Counted from the first letter of the stretch, positions 1 through 8,028 are shown. The stretch: DNA of 10,793 nucleotides from Fidelibacterota bacterium (GCA_023133185.1 JAGLWX010000180.1:1-10793), one strand, 5' to 3'. The notes: generated from the sequence alone by a model not told the origin. Translations and numbers: made by a program.

Positions 1-1200
1 GAATTGAACGGATATGTTCGGGGCGGCATTTATGTGGGTCCTGTTCCGGAAGAATCCGGGTACGAAAGCAAAGACCGGTATGGGGAAGCGGCTTTAAAAC
101 TACGCCTGCGCAAGGGTCAATGGGGTGATGCCTATAGCGAATTACGTTTTCGCAGTAAGAACAACTCTAAAAATTCGATTTCCTCCTTCGCCCTGCGCGA
201 AGCTTATGTTAATGCTTATTTGAGAGCCTTTGATCTGCGCATCGGACAACAGATTGTCCAGTGGGGAAAGGCGGATGGTTATAATCCAACCAATGTAATC
301 ACACCATTGGATTTGCTTGTTTTTTCCCCTGATGAAGATGACCGGCGGATAAGCAATTTCCTAATCCGTTCATACTATAACTGGTCTGTTCTGCACCTCG
401 AAGCGATTTGGGTGCCGATTTATGGTTCCTCGGTATTGCCTTTTTCAAAAGTCGAATTGCCGGAAGGCGTCCAGCTCAGCGAACCGGATTATCCGGATGA
501 AGCCATTGAGCATAGTGCTATTGCACTAAAATTACATTACGAAGGAGCCTCTTTGGACGGTACTCTTTCATATTTTAACGGCTTTCTACCCATGCCCGGT
601 CTTTCGGCACGTACTGAAAACAGTAAACTCAATATTTTCCCCACAGCATACCGCATACAAATGATCGGATCTGACTTTTCAACTACGGTAGGGGCTTATG
701 GCCTGCGCAGTGAATTCGCATACAGAAAACCGTATGAAGAAGAGAATACCTGGCAGTCCATTCCCAAAAGACAAATCGAGTATATTTTGGGATTAGATCG
801 GGAGTTCGGGAATTTCAGCTTAATTATCCAATACATTGGTAAATATGTTTTTGATTATAAGGACCTTACTAAAGCTCATCAAACCAGCCCGGAATTCGCT
901 AAATATAAAATTGCCCTCTGGAACCGTTTACTTTCCGGACAACTAAAGGAATGGACCCATGCCATTTCGTTTCGCCCGGCCTGGAAGTTGTATCATGAAA
1001 CACTTTCTCTGGAGCTATTGGGACAGATCAACCTCAGTACAGAGGAAACGTTCCTCAAACCCAAATTGAGTTATGATATAACAGACGATCTGACATTGTC
1101 AGCCGGAGCCCAGATTTATCATGGTCCGGACGATACCCTTTTCGGCTTGCTGGATGAGTGCAACAGCGCCGGGTTTATTGAATTAAGAATATCATTTTAG
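1..1200 (+). CDS. Outer-membrane beta-barrel protein, DUF1302-like, 5'-truncated by window edge
   Basis: The frame is open from base 1, so the true start and signal peptide lie outside the window; the TTG at base 4 is not a convincing start because residues there already form a barrel strand (NGYVRGGIYVG). About 399 residues are visible. Alternating polar/aromatic strands run throughout. The stretch LRIGQQIVQWGKADGYNPTN, followed by VITPLDL and then a short charged loop, resembles the strand-and-loop signature of DUF1302-type proteins. Near the C-terminus, GAQIYHGPDDTLFG and the final strand ending ISF (terminal Phe) fit a BAM-assembled barrel. The stop codon overlaps the ribosome-binding site of the TonB-dependent receptor gene 9 nt downstream, so the two are surely co-expressed. 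DUF1302-type proteins are often encoded beside RND/MMPL exporters, as here. A role as the outer-membrane pore or acceptor of the cassette is inferred. It could instead belong to another uncharacterised barrel family. Confidence 0.75.
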   Translation, partial: ELNGYVRGGIYVGPVPEESGYESKDRYGEAALKLRLRKGQWGDAYSELRFRSKNNSKNSISSFALREAYVNAYLRAFDLRIGQQIVQWGKADGYNPTNVITPLDLLVFSPDEDDRRISNFLIRSYYNWSVLHLEAIWVPIYGSSVLPFSKVELPEGVQLSEPDYPDEAIEHSAIALKLHYEGASLDGTLSYFNGFLPMPGLSARTENSKLNIFPTAYRIQMIGSDFSTTVGAYGLRSEFAYRKPYEEENTWQSIPKRQIEYILGLDREFGNFSLIIQYIGKYVFDYKDLTKAHQTSPEFAKYKIALWNRLLSGQLKEWTHAISFRPAWKLYHETLSLELLGQINLSTEETFLKPKLSYDITDDLTLSAGAQIYHGPDDTLFGLLDECNSAGFIELRISF

Positions 1201-1204
1201 GAAG
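1199..1204 (+). promoter_or_regulatory. Ribosome-binding site overlapping the upstream stop codon
   Basis: AGGAAG shares the last two bases of the TAG stop of the barrel gene and lies 5 nt before ATG 1210. The overlap suggests translational coupling of the barrel and the TonB-dependent receptor. Confidence 0.6.
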
Positions 1205-1209
1205 TTATT

Positions 1210-3606
1210 ATGAATTTGAACAAACAACACATTTTGATAAAAAATCTACTATTTGCCGTCTGTATGTTAATCTATGTGTCGACTTTTGCACAGGCTAATA
1301 ATAATGGGCGCATCTGCGGAAGAATTATTGAACAGGCGACAAAACAGCCTTTAACAGGCGCAAACATTATACTTCCCGGAACAGATAGAGGTTCAACAAC
1401 AGATGTTGATGGGAATTTCTTTATCGGCAATATTGAAGAAGGTATTTATAAAATTGAAATCCACTTCATTGGATACATTAATTATATCAAACCAGATATC
1501 AGGGTTGTCCGGGGAAAGACAACTTATATAGAAGAAATCGGCCTTAGTCAAGACATAATTGAGTTTAAAGCTGTCACTATTAGCGCCGGAGCTTTTGAAG
1601 AAGATAAGGACGTTCCTGTGTCTTCTTTTAAATATACCAGGCAGGAAATTAGGCGCAACCCCGGTGCAGCAGGCGATATATTCCGAGCCATCGAATCATT
1701 TCCCGGCGTAAGTACCTCCGGTGGCAAATTTTCTGCATTTTCAGTACGCGGAGCCGGCCCTCAGGATAACATTATTTTAGTTGATAACATACCCTTTCCC
1801 AGAGTCACTCATCTTGAGGGAGGCCGCGAGGATGAAAATCCGGGTGGACGTTTTAGTATATTTGCACCTGGTCTTATCGAAAGCGCTAAATTTCATGCTG
1901 GTGGTTTCCCTGCCCAATATGGGGGTAAACGCGCTTCTCTTTTAAAATTGGATATTAAAGAAGGAAACCGGTTCACGCCGACGCTTCAGGGATATGTAGA
2001 TTTATTGGGATGGGAGGCAAATTACAACGGTCCTTCTTATTTGCTAAACAATACCGGCTTTAATATTTCAGTCCGCCAACAGGATTTAAAAAATGTACTC
2101 GCACTGGTCGGGCAGGAAGACCAAGGGCATCCCAGTTTCTGGGATATAATTTTCAAATCGACAACCGAAATTTCACCATCCCAAAAGATTTCATTGATCG
2201 GAATATACAGCCCAGAAAAATTTACCCGGACTCTCGATAATATTTACAAAAGTAAAGGATACAATGATAATCAAATGATTGATCTCGAGGATACGAAAAT
2301 ACTTACCGGACTAAACTGGCGTTGTCTTACTGGAGATCGCGGCTTTTTACAAACCACACTTTATCACAGCCGATTTTCAAGAGAAACTATTCTTGGCAAG
2401 GCAGATATAAGAATTAAAGATAGCCAGGTTCCTGCCCAAGATGATATATCATATCGTGATAATATTCTTAATGAAAGGCAAAAACATTATTTTTACGGGA
2501 TTAAAACAGAGTATTATTACTCTTTTAATAGCTTTCTATCTTGTCTGGCCGGCAGTGAATGGCAATATGCCTTTTTTAATTATCGGCTCAGACAATCAAA
2601 AAGCGATACCACCTACATCTTCGACGGTAATGACTTCAGGATGGATGCGCAACAAAAATACTTAGTTACCTATCCCGAATTAGTTAATTCAGAAAAAGAT
2701 AGCAGATGGTACAATCTGTCTTCTTATATTCAGTTTACTTTTAAACCTATCAATACATTATCCATTACACAAGGTTTGCGTTATATGTATTTTGAATACA
2801 ATAATCACCATTACATTGCCCCCCGGATAAGCATAAAATATGATATTAATTCCAAAACAGCTCTTAGTACAGCAGCAGGTATTTATTATCAACCACCCGA
2901 TGAGCGGACTATCGCCACCAATAGTCCTAAAAACGAACTGAAAAACGAGGAGTCTGTACATTTCATTGCCGGTTTGAAAAGATACCTGACTGATGACTTG
3001 AAACTGACCTGTGAAGTTTATTATAAAGAACTTAATAATCTGTTGGTACATCCCAACCGCGTAAGCCTGACGTATTCCAATGATGGGTATGGTTGGGCGA
3101 GTGGTATTGATGTATCCCTTATAAAACGATTTGTATCCCATTTTTACGGGCAGGTCAATTATTCCTATTGCCGGAGTGAGCACAATGATAATGACGGCAA
3201 TGGCTATTATCCAACAGATTTTAACCGAACCCATTATTTCACTTTTCTTGCGGGATACGAATTTAATAAAGAGTGGAACTTTTCAGCAAAATGGCGCTAT
3301 GCTTCCGGTTATCCCACAGACGCCTATAACATCCATACAGATGTATTTAATAATCCTGAATATCTTCGTTATTCCAAAGAAATCACGGATAAAAACGCCT
3401 TACGTCTGCCCGACCAGCATAACTTAAATATTAGGATTGATTATCGTCGACAGTTCAATTATTTCGCCCTTGTTACTTATCTGGATATCCTCAATGTTTA
3501 TGGGCATCTGAATGTCGTTGAAGAACGTTTTCTTGAAAGAACCGGAAAGCATGAAGAAAAAGGTTTTGAAATGATGCCCACATTTGGCTTACGGGTCGAA
3601 TTATAA
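1210..3606 (+). CDS. TonB-dependent outer-membrane receptor with N-terminal CarboxypepD_reg-like domain
   Basis: This 798-residue protein has a signal peptide (about 1-29, hydrophobic LLFAVCMLIYVSTF before AQA). Next comes a beta-sandwich carboxypeptidase-regulatory-like domain (about 33-115), marked by GRIIEQATKQPLTGANI, then TDVDGNF and HFIGY. A plug domain follows (about 133-250) with DIFRAIESFPGV, SVRGAGPQDNIILVDNIPF and GGFPAQYGGK. The remainder, about 250-798, is a large 22-strand-type barrel ending GLRVEL. Such receptors take up scarce ligands, or more rarely interact with export routes, using TonB-ExbBD energy; no TonB or Exb gene is in the window. ATG 1210 is chosen because AGGAAG at 1199-1204 sits 5 nt upstream and the signal peptide begins immediately. 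The gap to the RND gene is 32 nt, so it is part of the same transcription unit. The ligand is unknown. No SusD-like gene lies next to it, so this is not a standard Sus-type glycan pair. Confidence 0.93.
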   Translation: MNLNKQHILIKNLLFAVCMLIYVSTFAQANNNGRICGRIIEQATKQPLTGANIILPGTDRGSTTDVDGNFFIGNIEEGIYKIEIHFIGYINYIKPDIRVVRGKTTYIEEIGLSQDIIEFKAVTISAGAFEEDKDVPVSSFKYTRQEIRRNPGAAGDIFRAIESFPGVSTSGGKFSAFSVRGAGPQDNIILVDNIPFPRVTHLEGGREDENPGGRFSIFAPGLIESAKFHAGGFPAQYGGKRASLLKLDIKEGNRFTPTLQGYVDLLGWEANYNGPSYLLNNTGFNISVRQQDLKNVLALVGQEDQGHPSFWDIIFKSTTEISPSQKISLIGIYSPEKFTRTLDNIYKSKGYNDNQMIDLEDTKILTGLNWRCLTGDRGFLQTTLYHSRFSRETILGKADIRIKDSQVPAQDDISYRDNILNERQKHYFYGIKTEYYYSFNSFLSCLAGSEWQYAFFNYRLRQSKSDTTYIFDGNDFRMDAQQKYLVTYPELVNSEKDSRWYNLSSYIQFTFKPINTLSITQGLRYMYFEYNNHHYIAPRISIKYDINSKTALSTAAGIYYQPPDERTIATNSPKNELKNEESVHFIAGLKRYLTDDLKLTCEVYYKELNNLLVHPNRVSLTYSNDGYGWASGIDVSLIKRFVSHFYGQVNYSYCRSEHNDNDGNGYYPTDFNRTHYFTFLAGYEFNKEWNFSAKWRYASGYPTDAYNIHTDVFNNPEYLRYSKEITDKNALRLPDQHNLNIRIDYRRQFNYFALVTYLDILNVYGHLNVVEERFLERTGKHEEKGFEMMPTFGLRVEL

Positions 3607-3624
3607 AAATTAATTACACATAAT

Positions 3625-3632
3625 GAAAGGAG
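3625..3632 (+). promoter_or_regulatory. Strong Shine-Dalgarno site of the RND exporter gene
   Basis: GAAAGGAG ends 6 nt before ATG 3639, which fixes that start. So complete an anti-16S match is unusual for Bacteroidota proper and bears on the taxonomic placement. Confidence 0.7.
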
Positions 3633-3638
3633 TACGAC

Positions 3639-5933
3639 ATGACTAACTTATCAGAGAAAATAATCAAATTTCGCTGGCTGATTATAGCCGGCTTTGTTCT
3701 GATAACCATTTTGCTGGCCAGCCAAATACCTAAAGCTAAAATGAATCCGGATATGTTGACATACCTGCCGGAGAAAATGGCTTCCCGTTTGAATAAAGAT
3801 CGTATTGAAGAACTCTTCGGCGGTACGGAAGTGATTATGGTACTGCTAAAAACAGATGATGTTCTGAAGACGGAAACGCTGAAAAGGGTTAAAAAAATGT
3901 CCCGCCAGATGAAACGGATCAAAGGGATTGATAAAGTGATGTCCCTATTTGAGCTGAAGCAAATTAAAAGCGAAGACGGAGCAATGATTGTCAATCCGGC
4001 CGTCAAACGGATCCCCCGGAATGATGCTGAGCGCAAGATTTTACGCACTGAAATCCGGGATAACGATATAGTTTATGGTAACGTGGTATCCAAAGATTTT
4101 AAGATCACTGCAGTTATCGGCATGGTAAAATCCGGGACATCGGATGAACTTTTGTTAGCTGAAATTGAAAAGCTCATTCAAGATAATCCCGGTGAAGAAG
4201 AAGTCTTTATCGGTGGAACACCTTATTCCCGTTATGCTACCGGTCACAATACAAAAAAAGATTTAGGTCGGTTACTGCCACTGAGCCTGCTAATTATGTT
4301 GGTGTTTCTATTTATCTGCTTCAGACAGTTGCGTGGTGCTTTTCTGCCATTTTTAGTCGTACTAATGTCGATCTTTTTTGCTATGGGATTGATCCCTTTG
4401 CTTGGTTGGCAATTCACGGTAATAACAATAATTCTGCCGGTTTTACTGATTGCCGTGGCTAACGATTATGGCATCCACATGATTGCCAAATACCAGGAAG
4501 ATAATATTCCAGGCAATATTTTTAATAAAAAAGAATTGGCCAAACGCATGTTTCGCAGTCTGGGGCTACCCCTCTTACTTACCGGACTAACAACCATTGT
4601 TGGAATGCTGTGTTTGCAGGGTCACATTATGATCCCCGCCAGGCAGTTAGGTATTTTAGCAGCAGCGGGCATTTTATTTGCCCTGACCGCCAGTCTGTTT
4701 TTTATTCCTGCCGTGGTCTCATTGCTTCCCAAAGCCAAACCAGTTATTTTAACAGATTCCACCAACCGTAAACAACCTATATTGGAACGCATACTCGGTC
4801 TGTTTGGAAATCTTGTAACGGATCGACCTAAAACAGTGATTCTATGTGCTCTTATTTTTTGCGCCATTACCTCAATCGGCATATTTTTTGTTTCTGTGAA
4901 TACAGATCCGATTAATTATTATGAAAAAGATCATCCGGTGGCCGTTTCAGCGAACTTGATCAACAAAAACCTGGGTGGATTTTTTCCGGTGTCTGTTGTT
5001 TTTAAAGGTGATATCAAAGATCCGGTTATTCTGAATAAAATTGACCAATTGGAAAAAGAAATCAGAGCCTATCCCGAAGTAGGTAATACTTTTTCAATTG
5101 CTTGTGTTGTAAGGCAGATGAGTCGTGTACTCAATGATAAAGACGAAGCAGGATATGATGCTGTCCCAAAAACCCGCAATGCAGTGGCTCAATATTTTGA
5201 ATTGTATAATATGAGCGGCAATCCGGATGATTTTGAAAAAATGGTCGATTTTACCTATGAACACGCCGTCATCACTGCCCGAATTAACACTTCCAGTACA
5301 CCGGTACTGAGGCGGGTTATCGACCGAATAAAAGAGAGTATAAAAGATGATCCCGATGTCTATATGGTGGGCGGTATCGCTGATGTTTTTTCGGACCTCT
5401 CAGCAAAAGTGGTCCGCGGACAGTTTATCTCACTTTCACTGGCTTTGGTTGTGGTTACCTTGCTTTTGATGGCCCTATTCCGCTCTTTTTCTGCAGGAAT
5501 CATTTCTGTCATTCCATTGGTTCTTTCGATGGTCATTCTTTTTGGTCTGATGGGCTTGCTCAATATTGAACTCAATGTGGTAACCGCTTTGCTATCATCC
5601 ATTATGATTGGGGTGGGCATCGATTACACCATTCATTTTCTGTGGCGTTATAAAGAAGAACGCCATAATGGGTTGTCATATTCAGAAGCCGCTAAACATA
5701 CGCTGCTGACTACAGGTAGGGGTATAATGTTTAATGCATTTTCGGTGATCATCGGTTTTGCTGTACTGTTAATGTCCGGTTTTGTGCCGGTTCGTTTTTT
5801 CGGATTTCTGGTAGTGGTTTCTATTTTTGCCTGTCTAATCGGTGCCTTGGTAGTCATCCCGGCGCTGGTAATCGTTTTAAAACCAAAATTCCTTGAACCA
5901 AAAGCAGCAAAAGTTCAAGCAATAATAAATTAA
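3639..5933 (+). CDS. RND/MMPL-family exporter (putative lipid or hydrophobe transporter)
   Basis: The 764-residue inner-membrane protein has the two-fold RND plan. It has TM1 (about 13-30), a periplasmic domain (about 31-210), TM2-6 (about 212-363), TM7 (about 399-420), a second periplasmic domain (about 421-595) and TM8-12 (about 596-746). The proton-relay motifs are clear in both halves: ANDYGIH in TM4 (Asp276) and GIDYTIHFLWRYKEE in TM10 (Asp662). At about 760 residues it is shorter than AcrB-type drug pumps (about 1,040) and matches the MMPL/HpnN-like 'RND superfamily exporter' class, which moves lipids, hopanoids, siderophores or fatty-acid derivatives. No periplasmic adaptor or TolC-type channel is nearby. 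The LolA-like gene 28 nt downstream and the two barrels upstream may replace that tripartite arrangement. Proton-driven export of a hydrophobic molecule is inferred from family and context. The substrate cannot be told. Confidence 0.93.
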   Translation: MTNLSEKIIKFRWLIIAGFVLITILLASQIPKAKMNPDMLTYLPEKMASRLNKDRIEELFGGTEVIMVLLKTDDVLKTETLKRVKKMSRQMKRIKGIDKVMSLFELKQIKSEDGAMIVNPAVKRIPRNDAERKILRTEIRDNDIVYGNVVSKDFKITAVIGMVKSGTSDELLLAEIEKLIQDNPGEEEVFIGGTPYSRYATGHNTKKDLGRLLPLSLLIMLVFLFICFRQLRGAFLPFLVVLMSIFFAMGLIPLLGWQFTVITIILPVLLIAVANDYGIHMIAKYQEDNIPGNIFNKKELAKRMFRSLGLPLLLTGLTTIVGMLCLQGHIMIPARQLGILAAAGILFALTASLFFIPAVVSLLPKAKPVILTDSTNRKQPILERILGLFGNLVTDRPKTVILCALIFCAITSIGIFFVSVNTDPINYYEKDHPVAVSANLINKNLGGFFPVSVVFKGDIKDPVILNKIDQLEKEIRAYPEVGNTFSIACVVRQMSRVLNDKDEAGYDAVPKTRNAVAQYFELYNMSGNPDDFEKMVDFTYEHAVITARINTSSTPVLRRVIDRIKESIKDDPDVYMVGGIADVFSDLSAKVVRGQFISLSLALVVVTLLLMALFRSFSAGIISVIPLVLSMVILFGLMGLLNIELNVVTALLSSIMIGVGIDYTIHFLWRYKEERHNGLSYSEAAKHTLLTTGRGIMFNAFSVIIGFAVLLMSGFVPVRFFGFLVVVSIFACLIGALVVIPALVIVLKPKFLEPKAAKVQAIIN

Positions 5934-5946
5934 AAAGAAGAAAATT

Positions 5947-5954
5947 GGAAGGAG
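5947..5954 (+). promoter_or_regulatory. Strong Shine-Dalgarno site of the LolA-like gene
   Basis: GGAAGGAG ends 7 nt before ATG 5962. It is the best match to the anti-Shine-Dalgarno sequence in the window, pointing to efficient translation of the periplasmic carrier. Confidence 0.7.
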
Positions 5955-5961
5955 TAACATC

Positions 5962-6759
5962 ATGAGAACTAAAATATATGCAGTCATTTTATCAATTGTT
6001 TTTTCTGTAGCGATCTTAAATGCGCAAGCATCTTTAACCGGAAAACAGATTCAGCAGAAATCCATTGAAACCACACGGGTTGCCGGCGTTGAGGCGGTTG
6101 TCACCATGACCATAATCGACAGCAAAGGTCGTCAACGGGTACGCAAACTGGCCCAAATATCCAAACTATATGACAACGGCCAAACCGAAAAGAAACTGAT
6201 CCGCTTTCTGACACCCGCGGATGTTAAAGGAACTGGTTTTCTGACCTTCGATTACCGTAAAAAAGATGACGATAAATGGCTTTATATGCCTGCTTTGAGA
6301 AAGACACGGCGTATCGTCAGCTCGGAGAATGCTAAAAGTTTTATGGGTTCTGAATTTTCCTATGCCGATATGACGCCGCCAACGGTTGAAGATTTTACAT
6401 ATAACATTTTAGGTGAGGAGGAAATTAACGGCGTCCTATGCTGGAAAATAGAGATCACTCCCAAAGATGATGATGTCGCCGATGAAAGTGGCTTCTCCAA
6501 AAAAATATCCTACATCGGGAAGCAGGATTATGTGATCCGCAGAGCGGTATATTTTGATCTCGATGAGGAACTGCACAAAGAGTTAACGGTTCATGAAATT
6601 AAAGAACTGGACACCAAAAACCATAGGTACCGTTTGATACACATAGAAGTGGAAAATAAACAGAACGGGCGTAAATCAATTTTACAGGTGGAAAAGATCC
6701 TATTTGCCCCTGCGGTTAATGATGAATATTTCACAACGCGTTACCTGGAACGACAATAG
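5962..6759 (+). CDS. Periplasmic outer-membrane lipoprotein-sorting-like protein (LolA-like fold)
   Basis: The 265-residue precursor has a clear signal peptide (about 1-23, cleavage after NAQA). The mature protein shows the markers of the 'outer membrane lipoprotein-sorting protein' family related to LolA (PF17131-type): RFLTPADVKGTGFLTFDY (about 81-98), then WLYMPALRKTRRI (about 106-118), then SFMGSEFSYADM (about 126-137). The C-terminal half has the expected beta strands, ending DEYFTTRYLERQ. LolA-type proteins are half-barrels that shelter acyl chains during periplasmic transit. Members of this subfamily are usually encoded beside MMPL/RND exporters rather than LolCDE, as here, so a carrier for the exporter's substrate is more likely than general lipoprotein sorting. 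A decayed copy of its C-terminus lies 1.1 kb downstream (7862-8028). Confidence 0.9.
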   Translation: MRTKIYAVILSIVFSVAILNAQASLTGKQIQQKSIETTRVAGVEAVVTMTIIDSKGRQRVRKLAQISKLYDNGQTEKKLIRFLTPADVKGTGFLTFDYRKKDDDKWLYMPALRKTRRIVSSENAKSFMGSEFSYADMTPPTVEDFTYNILGEEEINGVLCWKIEITPKDDDVADESGFSKKISYIGKQDYVIRRAVYFDLDEELHKELTVHEIKELDTKNHRYRLIHIEVENKQNGRKSILQVEKILFAPAVNDEYFTTRYLERQ

Positions 6760-6807
6760 TATGTGGCATTATAAGACAATTACTTAATAAACTATAGAGA
6801 AAGTAAA

Positions 6808-7257
6808 ATGAAAAAATCAACTTTTATCTTTTGGACAGATGTAATACTGATAGCATTGTTTAGCACGGTTATATTTAGTGGTTACCTTTTACATCGATTC
6901 CCTGCTGAGCTGAAAAGCATGTCAGTAATGGGGCTATCCCGATATGAATGGGCCAACCTCCATTGGTTGCTTTCACTCCTGTTTCTTTTATTTATTTTGG
7001 CCCATTTACTGGCGCATACTAAATGGATGAAAGTAAACTTTAAAAAATATTTAAAAATGGGGCCTATAGCCCTTATTGCTTCCCTTGTTTTACTGCTGGT
7101 TGCAATCGGATTTGTGGCGCCTACCTGGCTGACAAACGATTTTCCACACCGCAGGGAATTCAAATCCTTATATCAGAGCTCCCCTGATTCAACACAAATC
7201 AGGATATCAGGAAAGGTATTTAATATAAATGGAAAATCAATAGTAACTCAAAAATAA
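6808..7257 (+). CDS. Small membrane protein, DUF4405-like, possible heme-b binder
   Basis: This 149-residue protein has three predicted membrane helices (about 9-28, 52-70 and 86-107) and a polar C-terminal tail of about 40 residues. Histidines sit at helix positions suited to heme coordination: His29 near the end of TM1, and His52, His66 and His70 in TM2 (WANLHWLL, then LAHLLAH, followed by TKWMK). The HxxxH-plus-W pattern is what I recall of the DUF4405 family, which resembles cytochrome b-type membrane domains. The gene follows the LolA-like gene after 48 nt with only a weak purine-rich site (AGAGAAAG). Two readings fit: a late cassette member, or a redox partner of the thioredoxin-fold protein that starts 11 nt after its stop. 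Heme binding is inference. With three rather than four helices it is at the short end of such proteins. Confidence 0.65.
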   Translation: MKKSTFIFWTDVILIALFSTVIFSGYLLHRFPAELKSMSVMGLSRYEWANLHWLLSLLFLLFILAHLLAHTKWMKVNFKKYLKMGPIALIASLVLLLVAIGFVAPTWLTNDFPHRREFKSLYQSSPDSTQIRISGKVFNINGKSIVTQK

Positions 7258-7268
7258 AAGGTGAAAAA

Positions 7269-7811
7269 ATGAAAAAATTGGCATTCTCAATATTAATAAG
7301 TTTAATCGTTCTAAACATAATATGTTACGCACAAGCAATAAAAGGCAAACCTGCCCCCGGTTTTTCAGTTACTTCGGGCGATAATGAGACAATAACCTTT
7401 AATCAATTATCAAATAAAGTGGTAATTATTTTCTATGAAACAAAAGATAAAGAAGTACTTGCATTGAATAAAAACCTGAAGAATGAACTGAGACAATTTA
7501 TTGAAAATGTACCAGACTCTGTTATCAGCAAAATTGTAAGAGTTCCGGTTATTGATTGCCGGAAAGCTTCCTGGTTGTCTAAAAGTATCTGGAAAAGCAA
7601 ACTTGCCCAAAGTTCAAAAAGAAAAAACCTGATTATTTATGGTGACTGGGATGGTGAATTTGCTCAAAAATATAAAATATCAGATAATAATTCAAATTTC
7701 ACAATTATCGATAAAAATGGAATTATTCAATATAAAACTTCAGGTAAAATTCCGGAACAAGAATTCCCCGGAATCATCAATTTAATAAACAAACTGGCTG
7801 CTAAAGATTAA
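7269..7811 (+). CDS. Secreted thioredoxin-fold protein, YtfJ-like, without CXXC
   Basis: The 180-residue precursor begins with a signal peptide (about 1-23, ending CYAQA). The mature part has the order of a thioredoxin/peroxiredoxin fold: KPAPGFSVTSGDNETITF (N-terminal strand region), VVIIFYETKDKE (first core strand and start of helix), IDCRKASWLSKSIWKSK, then GDWDGEFAQKYKI, FTIIDKNGIIQYKTSG and a final helix. The Trp-containing middle and the DWDGE...Y motif recall the YtfJ family. The redox CXXC site is replaced by ETKDKE; the only mature cysteine is Cys97, so classical disulfide exchange is unlikely. AAAAGGTG at 7256-7263 supports ATG 7269, and the 11-nt gap suggests co-expression with the DUF4405-like gene. 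The coding sequence is markedly AT-rich compared with the upstream cassette. Function unknown; fold call moderately sure. Confidence 0.65.
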   Translation: MKKLAFSILISLIVLNIICYAQAIKGKPAPGFSVTSGDNETITFNQLSNKVVIIFYETKDKEVLALNKNLKNELRQFIENVPDSVISKIVRVPVIDCRKASWLSKSIWKSKLAQSSKRKNLIIYGDWDGEFAQKYKISDNNSNFTIIDKNGIIQYKTSGKIPEQEFPGIINLINKLAAKD

Positions 7812-7815
7812 CATA
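7801..7815 (+). repeat. 15-bp direct repeat, left copy
   Basis: CTAAAGATTAACATA spans the last codons and stop of the thioredoxin-fold gene. An identical copy lies at 10051-10065, just upstream of the AMP nucleosidase. The two copies bracket the relic, the methyltransferase and the porin. Confidence 0.5.
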
Positions 7816-7861
7816 AAATTTTGATGGTGATCATCTCATTTAAGAGAATAAGATTATTTCT

Positions 7862-8028
7862 GAAATGACCGTTTAATATATGTTCAAAGCCATAAGTACC
7901 GTTTGACCCACATGGTTATGGAAAACAAGCAGAATGGTCGGCAATCAATTATGAAAGTGGAAAAAATACAGTTTACACCGAAAGTAAAGGATGAGTATTT
8001 CACTATACGGTACTTAAAACGTGAATAA
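7862..8028 (+). pseudogene. Relic of a second LolA-like carrier gene (C-terminal fragment)
   Basis: From the CAT at 7891 to the TAA at 8026-8028 one frame encodes 45 residues. They align without gaps to the last 45 residues of the LolA-like protein encoded at 5962-6759, with 30 identical; shared blocks are ENKQNGR, VEKI, DEYFT and RYL. Both copies end at equivalent positions. No start codon precedes it in that frame, and TGA at 7861-7863 closes the frame upstream. A further scrap, EMTV at 7862-7873 in another frame, matches ELTV of the intact gene at roughly the right distance. A possible but weak FD-x-D match begins near 7820. So this is a deletion- and frameshift-damaged 3' end of a duplicate or paralogue. 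The divergence (about one third of residues) means it is not a recent copy. It is not expected to make protein. Confidence 0.82.

Noticed and set aside
4..6. TTG as the start codon of the first gene
   Set aside because: The frame is open upstream to the window edge, there is no visible ribosome-binding site or signal peptide, and an outer-membrane protein needs one.
2758..3234. 158-residue open frame on the minus strand inside the TonB-dependent receptor
   Set aside because: Its isoleucine-rich hydrophobic composition is what antisense reading of AT-rich barrel strands gives; the plus-strand gene is certain.
1210..3606. SusC/SusD-type polysaccharide utilisation locus
   Set aside because: No SusD-like lipoprotein or glycoside hydrolase follows the receptor, and the neighbours are export-type genes.
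3614..4048. 144-residue open frame on the minus strand inside the RND gene
   Set aside because: It is antisense to well-conserved RND coding sequence, matches no family I know and has an implausible composition; it is a shadow frame.
1..6759. Aryl-polyene type biosynthetic cluster
   Set aside because: The MMPL exporter and LolA-like carrier are shared with such clusters, but no ketosynthase, acyl carrier protein, dehydratase or acyltransferase gene is present.
7269..7340. Lipoprotein signal on the thioredoxin-fold protein (Cys19)
   Set aside because: The residues before the cysteine (NII) do not form a lipobox, while AQA just after it fits signal peptidase I.
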